43,039 nt of DNA from Deltaproteobacteria bacterium (GTDB lineage Bacteria; Desulfobacterota; Dissulfuribacteria; Dissulfuribacterales; QOAL01). Below, one piece after another: positions 36,323 to 43,039 of this stretch. A model generated the notes under the pieces. That model saw only the letters and a list, made by a program, of their open reading frames with translations. It was not told the origin of the DNA and searched no databases. The position numbers were made by a program, and so were the translations under genes. The DNA lies in assembly GCA_027067775.1 (NCBI GenBank), contig JAMOVK010000066.1:1-43039 (forward strand). Direction: 5' to 3'. Each line of letters opens with the position of its first letter. The first letter of the stretch is position 1.

Positions 36323-36360
36323 CGTCAATTTTGTCGATCTCCGTCAAAAATGTCGATATC
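36323..36360 (+). repeat. Two tandem 19-bp imperfect repeats, possible enhancer/operator
   Basis: CGTCAATTTTGTCGATCTC (36323-36341) is followed directly by CGTCAAAAATGTCGATATC (36342-36360), 15 of 19 identical, with TTTTG...CAAAA inverted across the junction. They lie 65-100 bp upstream of a sigma-54-like promoter and could bind an activator. The rest of 36246-36540 shows nothing else. Confidence 0.55.
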
Positions 36361-36424
36361 TTATCTGTATGTGACTGTTTAATATTGCAGTAACTCTTGT
36401 TCTGGGGATCGGACCACAGTAATT

Positions 36425-36440
36425 TGGCAGGAACATTGCA
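36425..36440 (+). promoter_or_regulatory. Candidate sigma-54 (RpoN) promoter for the lipoprotein gene
   Basis: TGGCAG, five bases, then TTGCA gives the required -24 GG / -12 GC spacing and one mismatch to TGGCAC-N5-TTGC. It is 100 nt upstream of the start at 36541, behind which AAAGGAGG stands. Confidence 0.55.
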
Positions 36441-36540
36441 AGATTGCAGGATGAAGGGGAAAATAGATTTTGACTGGAACGTGTTTTCCTTTTTGATCAG
36501 ATTTTCTAAAAGGCCGTTTTTATAAAGGAGGTTTTGTATT

Positions 36541-37074
36541 ATGAAAAGATCCCTGATTCCAATTACATTATTGGCATTTGTCTTTATTCTTTCTTCATGT
36601 GCATCCCAAAGTGGCTGGACTCCCACTGTTGATCCGACCACAAGCCCGGCAGCATATCCATCACAGCCTTACCCGCAGGCACAGCAGTATCCTCCACCAC
36701 AGCCCCGTCCAGTGCCGCCACCTCCACCTCCGGCTCCAAGGCAGGTAAGGCCGGCTCCAGCGCCAGTTCCGGTTCCTACTCCGCAACGCAGCTATACGCA
36801 GGATCTTGCTGAATGCAAGATGTTGGCCCAGCAGGTTTCAGGTTATACGCCAGGAGAGACCATCAAGGGAGGTTTGATAGGTGGTGCCATAGGAGCAGCT
36901 GCAGGTGCGGCTATCGGTGCAGCTACCGGCAATCCAGGGAAGGGTGCGGCCATTGGAGCAGCCGCTGGAGGAATAGGCGGAGGCGCCTACAAGGGTATAG
37001 ATGCAGAAAGGAAGTATAAAGAGGCCTATATCAGGTGTATGAGAAACAGGGGATGGAATGTTATAAACCCCTAG
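36541..37074 (+). CDS. Outer-membrane-type lipoprotein with proline-rich spacer and glycine-zipper domain
   Basis: A 177-residue exported lipoprotein. Residues 1-19 are a signal peptide ending in the lipobox LSSC, so C20 should be lipidated; the next residue is Ala, fitting outer-membrane sorting. Residues about 35-85 are Pro/Gln/Ala-rich (an extended spacer). Residues about 105-150 are a glycine zipper (GGLIGGAIGAAAGAAIGAATG, split here as two runs of G/A), a motif that packs in membranes. Two cysteines flank the zipper (AECKML and YIRCMR). It has a perfect ribosome site and, apparently, its own sigma-54-type promoter and terminator, so it is monocistronic. A role in the cell envelope or stress is likely, but not specific. 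Confidence 0.85.
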   Translation: MKRSLIPITLLAFVFILSSCASQSGWTPTVDPTTSPAAYPSQPYPQAQQYPPPQPRPVPPPPPPAPRQVRPAPAPVPVPTPQRSYTQDLAECKMLAQQVSGYTPGETIKGGLIGGAIGAAAGAAIGAATGNPGKGAAIGAAAGGIGGGAYKGIDAERKYKEAYIRCMRNRGWNVINP

Positions 37075-37090
37075 AAGACAAAACTTAAAG

Positions 37091-37123
37091 GCCCCTCTTT
37101 ATCTGCGATATTTAAAGAGGGGC
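37091..37123 (+). terminator. Terminator after the lipoprotein gene
   Basis: A perfect 11-bp stem, GCCCCTCTTTA / TAAAGAGGGGC, with an 11-nt loop starts 17 nt after the stop. The following tract is only moderately T-rich. Confidence 0.75.
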
Positions 37124-37426
37124 GCCTCTTGTTTCAGGACAGAAAGGGTTTCTGCCTGGTTGTCTGTCAATCTGGTTCAGCTTTGCTCATGTTTATAACC
37201 CATGTACCCAACCGTTGTCTCCTGACTTTTGATCTTATAAAAAGGCATCAATTTCTATAAAAAGTCAAAAGCACCCTTGTATCAAAAAAAAAATATGCTT
37301 TATTAGTTCCAGCTCTGAAAAAGGGAGGGAAGTGGGATCCTTTTTAGGGTCGATTCCACTGTTCACGTAATATTATTTGTTCGCCATTGTTGATTTACAA
37401 TAATGACAGGAGGCGTTTGTAGTTCT
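37124..37426. other. Non-coding stretch between lipoprotein and methyltransferase genes
   Basis: AT-rich sequence with no convincing gene. It holds a repeated TATAAAAAG (37237-37245 and 37256-37264) and a run of ten A near 37284. No clear -35/-10 pair or RNA gene is seen. Confidence 0.5.
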
Positions 37427-38065
37427 ATGAACCTACGCAAAGCAAATTCAAACATGCTGCCAAAGGTAATGAACGGATGTCTGTTTTTCTTTCAGGAGTT
37501 TCTTAAGCATCCTTTTCAGATAGGGTCGGTGATACCAAGTTCTCAGGCACTTATCCGTCGGGTAGTTGAAACGGCCAGGGTGAACGAGGCAAATACCATT
37601 GTAGAGCTTGGTCCAGGCACTGGATGCACAACAAAGGCAATATTGGAGCATATGAAACCAGATGCCAGACTATTGTCTATAGAGATAAACCCGAATTTCT
37701 ATTCCATAATAAGCCAGATATCAGACGAACGTCTCATTGCCCATCTTGGAGATGCCAGAAAGCTGAAAGCCATTTTAAACGAGCACAATCTTGACGCTCC
37801 TGAGGCAGTGATATCAGGTATTCCTTTTTCTACAATGAGTGACGAATGCGGCTCACAGATCATCAAGGCGATCCATGAGGTTCTTGTGCCAGGTGGACGG
37901 TTTGTGGCCTATCAGCTTAGCAAAAAGGTTATAGATCTGTGCAGTCCCGTTATGGGGCAGGAAAAGGTTCAGCTTGAATTTTTTAATATCCCGCCCATGA
38001 GAGTCTGTTACTGGGAAAAAGGCAATGGGAATGGCACTGGTCATAAAAGACACTATTGTGCTTGA
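37427..38065 (+). CDS. Class I SAM-dependent methyltransferase, phospholipid N-methyltransferase-like
   Basis: A 212-residue enzyme with the SAM-binding motif VELGPGTGCTTKAIL (near residue 59), an acidic LLSIEINPNF strand end, and HLGDARKL. The opening FFQEFLKHPFQIGSVIPSS is shared by the bacterial PmtA-like and KsgA-related group, so phosphatidylethanolamine N-methylation is a reasonable guess but not proven. I place the start at ATG 37427. The frame is open to ATG 37403, but AGGAGG (37408-37413) lies between the two and suits the later start, with a long 13-nt spacer. It is monocistronic, followed by a long non-coding stretch. Confidence 0.75.
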   Translation: MNLRKANSNMLPKVMNGCLFFFQEFLKHPFQIGSVIPSSQALIRRVVETARVNEANTIVELGPGTGCTTKAILEHMKPDARLLSIEINPNFYSIISQISDERLIAHLGDARKLKAILNEHNLDAPEAVISGIPFSTMSDECGSQIIKAIHEVLVPGGRFVAYQLSKKVIDLCSPVMGQEKVQLEFFNIPPMRVCYWEKGNGNGTGHKRHYCA

Positions 38066-38619
38066 TCTTTCTGGACAGTCTTTTCAGAAATGTCTTTTTT
38101 GAATGGTAACAATATTACTTTGACAGCCTGTTCAAGAAGAAGGACGTTTTGCACGGAGTGATTCGTGTGGGATTTGACAGGGTAGAGTAAAGCTTGTTCC
38201 TAGTGATAAATAACAAGGCTTTTTTTGGACGTTTCATCCGGGCTGCTTCTTTTTGGAAAAGGAAACGATATCAGTCCTGATAATCCATTTCCGTCATGGA
38301 GGCATGACAGATGGTTTTCGTTAAGGAATGTGCAGAGAGTGTAAGTCAACCAATAGGATGTTTTACCATGTCAGAAACCAGGCAATTCCCCAAGGTGGTC
38401 AGAGGTAGAGTCAGAGTATAAAGTTTAGCATTCAAGATTTTTCCATATATTTCAGGATTTGAGCGTACGCTCTTAATTTTGTCCTCCTATTCCCTGCAAT
38501 CAGAGAAAATCACCTTGTTATTAGTTTGACAAAGTGTATTTAAGAATATAGTTAATAGATAACTCTAAGGGTCTTTTGGGCGTTTGTTGCCTTTTGTTTT
38601 TTCTTTCAGGGGATTAAAA
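38066..38619. other. Non-coding region upstream of the second Hdr operon
   Basis: About 550 nt without a supported gene. It contains a perfect 12-bp palindrome GAGCGTACGCTC (38461-38472), an inverted repeat GTCATG-GAGG-CATGAC (38293-38308), another, GTTA-N5-TAAC (38551-38563), and a TTGACA at 38526 followed 15 nt later by TATAGT as a weak promoter. These are possible operators for the operon starting at 38620. Confidence 0.5.
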
Positions 38620-39873
38620 ATGGGTAAAGAAATCATAGATCTGTCATCTGTCAGGGCCAGGGTCAAGAAACAGATAGAAGATGCTGTTCCTGATGCGAGG
38701 ATAGATTACTGTCTTACGTGTGGATTGTGCGTTAGTGGTTGTCCTGCATCGGGGATAGAGGGGCTTGATCCTCGGAAATTTCTCCGACTCCTTGTGCTTG
38801 GCCAGGATGAGGAGATTCTCGAAACTAACTGGATATATTCGTGCACCATGTGCCAGCGCTGTAGGTATGCTTGCCCCATGGGTATAGATGTTGGCCGAAT
38901 CGTTTATGAAATCAGGGGGATGAGGCCAAGGGACAAGCGTCCCAGAAACCTTCAGCGATCCTGTGATCTTCAGAAGCAGAGTAACAGTACAGGGATTCCA
39001 AACGAGGACTTTGTCTGGGTGGTTAATGATGTGCTTGAAGAGGTCCGTCAGAATGAACCCCAGTGGAAGGATCTGCAGGCGCCCATTGACAAGAAGGGTG
39101 CTCTTTACTACCTGAACCAGAATGCCAAAGAGCCGACAGTCGAGCCAGAAGAGATGGTGCCTTTGTGGAAGATACTCCACGTGGCAGGTATCGACTGGAC
39201 CTATTCCTCAAAGTGGTGGGATGGGGCAAACTACTGTCTTTTTACAGGAGATCCAGAAGATTGGGAGTATACTGTAAGAAAACAGGCAGAGGTAGTGGAT
39301 GAGCTTGGTTGCCGCTACTATATAAACACCGAGTGAGGCCACATGTTCTACGCAACCCTGGAGGGGTTGCGCCGCTTCAACATTCCCCACAAGTTTGAAT
39401 TTATAAGTGTCGTTTCTCTTTATGCCCAGCTCATTAGAGAAGGAAGGCTGAAGGTGGATCCTTCCTGGAACAAGGAAGGGCTGAAGTTTACCTGCCAGGA
39501 TCCCTGCAAGCTGGTGCGACAAGGGCTTGGGGACAAGGTGGCTGAGGATCTGCGTTTTGTCATAAAGGCCGTTGCAGGCCCTGAGAACTTCGTAGATACA
39601 TGGCCCAGGCTCTCCAACAACTACTGCTGTGGAGGGGGTGGTGGTGCCCTTCAGGCTGGATTTGTAGCCAACAGGCGGAGGTTTGGGAAGATCAAGTTTG
39701 ATCAACTTGCTGCCACTGGTGCGGATGTTGTCATAACGCCTTGTCACAACTGTCATACTCAGATTCTGGATATATGCGAATTTTACGGTGGCAACTGGAA
39801 GACCACCCATCTGTGGAACTGGTTGGAAAAGGCCCTTGTCCTTGACGGCGGGGATCAGAAAGGGAAGGACTAG
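38620..39873 (+). CDS. Selenocysteine HdrC-HdrB-like (HdrD-type) iron-sulfur oxidoreductase, in-frame UGA at 39334-39336
   Basis: A 417-residue protein that fuses an N-terminal HdrC-like 2[4Fe-4S] domain (CLTCGLCVSGC near residue 28, CTMCQRCRYAC near 72) to a C-terminal cysteine-rich HdrB/HdrD-type domain. The frame reads through TGA at codon 239 (YYINTE-U-GHMFYA), the spot where DsrK/HdrD relatives have ECGHA. After it follow CQDPCK, NYCCGGGGGALQAG and TPCHNCHTQ, the CCG-domain ligands. The start at 38620 has AGGGG before it; an upstream in-frame ATG at 38584 has none. It is 4 nt from hdrA2, so it is the disulfide- or substrate-side subunit of a second Hdr complex; its electron acceptor is not known. 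Read naively, it breaks into two ORFs. Confidence 0.9.
39334..39371 (+). promoter_or_regulatory. UGA(Sec) codon and SECIS-like hairpin in the HdrD-like gene
   Basis: TGA at 39334-39336 is followed after 14 nt by a perfect 8-bp stem CGCAACCC (39351-39358) / GGGTTGCG (39364-39371) closing a 5-nt loop TGGAG. Size and distance fit a bacterial SECIS; the loop has G but not the usual GU. Confidence 0.78.
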
Positions 39874-39877
39874 TCAG

Positions 39878-42800
39878 ATGAACAGACCAAAAGGTTCGGT
39901 ACTGGTGGTGGGAGGAGGAATCGCCGGTGTACAGGCAGCCCTCGACCTTGCAAACAGCGGTTTTTACGTGCATCTTGTTGAAAAAAGCACTGCCATTGGC
40001 GGTAGCATGTCCCAGCTTGACAAGACCTTTCCAACAAATGACTGTTCGGCCTGCATCCTGTCTCCCAAACTCGTTGAAGTAGGCCGTCATCTTAATATTA
40101 ACCTTTTAACTCTTAGCGAGGTTTTGGATATCCATGGAGGGCCGGGGGATTTTAGGGTGCGTATCAGAAAAAATCCCCGTTACGTTGATCCGGAAAAGTG
40201 TATTGCCTGCGGTACCTGTGCCGAAAAATGTCCAAAAAAGGTGCCTAGCGAATTTGATCTTGGCCTAGGAATTAGAAAGGCCATATATCTGCGCTACCCC
40301 CAGGCGGTTCCCTTAAAGTATGCCATAGATCCAGATGCATGTATCTATCTGAAAAAGCCTGGTAGATGCGGATTTTGTAAAAAGGTGTGCCCAACCGGTG
40401 CAATCAACTTTGATGACAAGCCAGAGGAACTCGTACTCGAAGTGGGTTCGGTTATTCTTGCCCTTGGTTTCAAGCCCTTTGATCCTTCTGTTTTGGATTT
40501 TACAGGCTATGGAACCTTTAAAAATGTGGTTACAAGCATGGAGTTTGAAAGGCTGCTAAGTCCTTCTGGTCCGTGCATGGGGCACATGGAAAGGCCTTCT
40601 GACAAAAAGGAGCCCAAACGCATTGCCTGGCTTCAGTGTGTAGGCTCAAGGGATATAAACCGGGCGTGTCACGGTTATTGTTCCTCTGTATGTTGCATGT
40701 ATGCAATCAAACAGGCGGTGATTGCCAGGGAGCATTCAGAATCAGGAGAGCTTTCAGCCTCGATCTTTTTCATGGATATGAGGACCCACGGCAAGGGTTT
40801 TGAGGCCTACTATCAGCGTGCCAAGGACGAAGGCATCAGTTTTCATAGGGCCAGGGTGCATACAGTGCTTTCTTCATCCAATGACAATCTGTTACTCCGC
40901 TACAGTGGTGAAGATGGCAATCTTAGGGAAGAGGAGTTCGACCTTGTTGTGCTTTCTGTTGGTCTCGAGACCGATCCGGAGGTCATACGGTTGTGTCATG
41001 ATCTGGAAGTAGAGCTTGATCATGACAACTTCATTTCAACCTCTCCTTTTTCTCCTGTGGCCACCAACAGGCCGGGGATATTTGTTTGTGGTGCTGTTAG
41101 CGAACCTAAAGCCATTCCCCAGTCTGTTATAGATGCAAGTGCAGCAGCCTGTAGCGCCCAGTGCATGCTTTATCCGGCAAGATGGACAGAGACAAAAAAG
41201 AAGGAGTTTCCTCCAGAGAGAAATGTTTATGCGGAGCCTCCAAGAATAGGAGTCTTTGTCTGTTCATGCGGTATTAACATAGCAAGTGTTGTGGATGTGA
41301 AGGCGGTGACTGAATATGCCAAGACCCTGCCAGGGGTGGTGTTTGCACAGAACAATCTTTTTACCTGTTCCCAAGATACCATCAACCAGATGGCAGAGAT
41401 TATAAAAAGGGAGCGGCTCAACCGGGTGGTGGTAGCTTCCTGCACGCCCAGGACCCATGAACCGCTTTTTCAGGAGACCCTTAGGGAGGCAGGCATAAAC
41501 AAGTATCTTTTTGAAATGGCAAACATCAGGGATCAGGATTCCTGGGTGCACCAGAAATGGCCGGAAAAGGCAACGGAAAAGGCCAAGGATCTGGTCAGGA
41601 TGGCTGTGGCCAAGGTGCGGGGAGATGAGCCCCTTCCTTACAATCAGCTTCCTGTGACCAAAAAGGCCCTTGTTGTAGGTGGAGGCGTTGCAGGTATGGT
41701 GTCGGCCCTTTCTCTTGCCGAGCAGGGTTTCCCTGTGTGTTTGGTAGAGAAAAAAGATAGGCTCGGAGGACATGGCAGGAAGTTTTACCGAACGTGGCAG
41801 GGAAGGCTCATGCAGGAGTATCTGGATGAGCTTATAAGCAGGGTGGAGGGCCATCCTGAAATTGATATCCAGCTTTCCGCCAGCCTTGACAGGGTTTCAG
41901 GCTCTGTTGGAAGGTTTCAGACAAGACTTTCAAACGGAGTAGATGTAGAGCATGGCGTTGCCATTGTGGCAGTTGGCGCGGAATCGTACAAGCCTCTCTC
42001 TGGCCCCTGGAACTATCTTTATGGAAAAAATCCTAATGTCCATACATTACTTGATCTTGATCAGCGCTTTATCGCAGGAGACGAGGGCTTGAAGGGACTT
42101 GGACAGGCCGTTTTTATTCACTGTGTAGGCTCCAGAGTTCCTGAACGGCCCTACTGCAGCAAGGTATGCTGTACACATGCCATAGATCAGGCATTAAAAC
42201 TTAAAGAACTTAATCCGGACATGGACATATTCATGCTCTATAGGGACATAAGGACCTATGGCCGGCGAGAGCACATTTATCAGGAGGCCAGGGAGAAGGG
42301 CATTGTCTTTATCAGGTATGACCTTGACAACCTTCCTAAGGTAAGCGAAAGAGATGGACGGCTCGTGGTGGAGGTGACAGACCCTATTCTTCAAAAGGGG
42401 GTAAGACTTCATCCAGAGCTTCTTGTGCTTGCTACCGCAGTCCAGCCAAGGGACGATGTGGGTGAGCTTTCAAAGCTTTTCAAGTGTGCCATGACAGAAG
42501 AGGGTTTTTTGCTTGAGGCACACATGAAGCTCAGGCCGGTGGATTTTGCAACAGACGGTGTCTATCTGGCAGGTCTTTGTCACTATCCTAAACCAGTAGA
42601 AGAGACCATAGCACAGGCCCAGGCCGCTGCCTCCCGTGCCGCCATAGTTCTTTCCAAGGATGCGGTGCCTGTAGAGTCCATAACGGCTGTTGTAAACCAG
42701 GCCAAATGTACAGGCTGTGGCGTATGTACAAAGGTGTGTGCCTATCATGCTGTGTCACTGTCTGAAGAGACCGGCAAGGCCCAGGTGGATACTGGGTTGT

Positions 42801-42910
42801 GCAAGGGCTGTGGCGCCTGTGTTGCCGGATGCAGAAGCGATGCAATTACCATTAAAAACCTTGGTAACGAGCAGATAATGGCGGCAGTAGAGGCTGCCAT
42901 GGAAGATTAG
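39878..42910 (+). CDS. hdrA2: HdrA-like flavoprotein, cysteine-containing paralogue
   Basis: A 1010-residue paralogue of the HdrA at 3486, with the same order: FAD site GGGIAGVQAALDL, PTNDCSACILSPKLVE with Cys where the other copy has Sec, ferredoxin motif CIACGTCAEKC, CGFCKKVC, LQCVGSRD, then the second half with GVFVCSCGINI, FAD site VGGGVAGMVSALSL and C-terminal CTGCGVCTKVC and CKGCGACVAGC. It should take electrons from MvhD and pass them to the Sec HdrD-like protein upstream. The ATG at 39878 follows AGGGAAGG and lies 4 nt after the previous stop; the frame is open further upstream but only inside that gene. It belongs to a different complex from the CODH-linked copy. Confidence 0.93.
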   Translation: MNRPKGSVLVVGGGIAGVQAALDLANSGFYVHLVEKSTAIGGSMSQLDKTFPTNDCSACILSPKLVEVGRHLNINLLTLSEVLDIHGGPGDFRVRIRKNPRYVDPEKCIACGTCAEKCPKKVPSEFDLGLGIRKAIYLRYPQAVPLKYAIDPDACIYLKKPGRCGFCKKVCPTGAINFDDKPEELVLEVGSVILALGFKPFDPSVLDFTGYGTFKNVVTSMEFERLLSPSGPCMGHMERPSDKKEPKRIAWLQCVGSRDINRACHGYCSSVCCMYAIKQAVIAREHSESGELSASIFFMDMRTHGKGFEAYYQRAKDEGISFHRARVHTVLSSSNDNLLLRYSGEDGNLREEEFDLVVLSVGLETDPEVIRLCHDLEVELDHDNFISTSPFSPVATNRPGIFVCGAVSEPKAIPQSVIDASAAACSAQCMLYPARWTETKKKEFPPERNVYAEPPRIGVFVCSCGINIASVVDVKAVTEYAKTLPGVVFAQNNLFTCSQDTINQMAEIIKRERLNRVVVASCTPRTHEPLFQETLREAGINKYLFEMANIRDQDSWVHQKWPEKATEKAKDLVRMAVAKVRGDEPLPYNQLPVTKKALVVGGGVAGMVSALSLAEQGFPVCLVEKKDRLGGHGRKFYRTWQGRLMQEYLDELISRVEGHPEIDIQLSASLDRVSGSVGRFQTRLSNGVDVEHGVAIVAVGAESYKPLSGPWNYLYGKNPNVHTLLDLDQRFIAGDEGLKGLGQAVFIHCVGSRVPERPYCSKVCCTHAIDQALKLKELNPDMDIFMLYRDIRTYGRREHIYQEAREKGIVFIRYDLDNLPKVSERDGRLVVEVTDPILQKGVRLHPELLVLATAVQPRDDVGELSKLFKCAMTEEGFLLEAHMKLRPVDFATDGVYLAGLCHYPKPVEETIAQAQAAASRAAIVLSKDAVPVESITAVVNQAKCTGCGVCTKVCAYHAVSLSEETGKAQVDTGLCKGCGACVAGCRSDAITIKNLGNEQIMAAVEAAMED

Positions 42911-42941
42911 GGAAAGAAAAAGGCTAATAAAAGAGGCTTTT

Positions 42942-43039
42942 ATGGAAAATGGAAAAAGCAGTGACTGGGAACCCAAGATAATTGCCTTTTTATGCAACTG
43001 GTGTAGTTATGCTGGTGCGGATCTTGCCGGTGTTAGCCG
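42942..43039 (+). CDS. mvhD2: MvhD-family subunit, N-terminal fragment (runs off the window)
   Basis: The first 32 codons are present, from ATG 42942 with AGAGG upstream. The sequence FLCNWCSYAGADLAGVS matches the start of the MvhD at 6525 ([17 protein letters not shown]). It follows hdrA2 by 31 nt as part of the second redox operon. Whether it also carries Sec at the GG-x-H position cannot be seen, since that part lies beyond the window. Confidence 0.85.
   Translation, partial: MENGKSSDWEPKIIAFLCNWCSYAGADLAGVS

Noticed and set aside
38576-38591. Sigma-54-like TGGGCG...TTGC before the second Hdr operon
   Set aside because: The distance between GG and GC is one base too short (9 in place of 10), so it fails the strict spacing rule.
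39334-39342. Separate HdrC and HdrB genes with a stop and restart at 39343
   Set aside because: The TGA falls within the E-x-GH motif; no ribosome site lies before ATG 39343, and the frame is identical on both sides.
1-43039. CRISPR arrays, insertion sequences or prophage genes
   Set aside because: No regularly spaced repeats, transposase motifs or phage structural genes were found on either strand.

Overview
This 43 kb window reads as chromosome of an anaerobic, autotrophic or CO-oxidising bacterium of the Desulfobacterota ('deltaproteobacterial') type. The reasons are a complete bacterial-type Wood-Ljungdahl (reductive acetyl-CoA) locus with monomeric AcsB, the large HdrA/MvhD/HdrC electron-transfer modules typical of sulfate reducers and sulfur disproportionators, and heavy use of selenocysteine. 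Genus and species cannot be settled from the sequence alone.

Layout. (1) Positions 1-20884, almost all on +: the end of formate-THF ligase (fhs), then folD, CO dehydrogenase (cooS/acsA), a selenocysteine HdrA, a selenocysteine MvhD, HdrC, a second small MvhD-like protein, metV, an unusual MetF::TPR::AcsD fusion, acsB, acsC, acsE and a very large selenocysteine formate dehydrogenase with its own NAD(P)H/flavin module. Together these cover formate to methyl-THF to the corrinoid protein to acetyl-CoA, plus an electron-confurcating/bifurcating (Hdr-Mvh) module next to methylene-THF reductase. (2) 21059-25546: hslV-hslU-argB (+), then a convergent pair (-) of a Crp-family regulator and an orphan periplasmic binding protein. 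(3) 25630-36097 (+): a dense housekeeping run of corA, a DUF89-like protein, phoH, an in-frame ybeY-pdxJ fusion, nikR (a nickel regulator, apt beside nickel enzymes), gyrA, gpsA, a UPF0280 protein and a metallo-beta-lactamase-fold hydrolase. (4) 36170-38065: tRNA-Thr(CGT), a glycine-zipper lipoprotein behind a candidate sigma-54 promoter, and a methyltransferase, separated by the only long non-coding stretches. (5) 38620-43039 (+): a second redox operon of a selenocysteine HdrC/HdrB-like fusion, a cysteine-type HdrA paralogue and the start of another MvhD.

The most striking points: four in-frame UGA codons (hdrA, mvhD, fdhA, hdrCB) each fall on a position where homologues carry cysteine, and each is followed after 12-21 nt by a hairpin resembling a bacterial SECIS element. 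Read naively, these genes look broken into eight ORFs; they are intact selenoproteins. The MetF-coiled coil-TPR-AcsD polypeptide (1053 aa) replaces the stand-alone small corrinoid subunit, joining the enzyme that makes the methyl group to the protein that receives it. The formate dehydrogenase (1371 aa) carries in one chain the 2Fe-2S, NADPH/flavin, ferredoxin and molybdopterin modules usually split among subunits.
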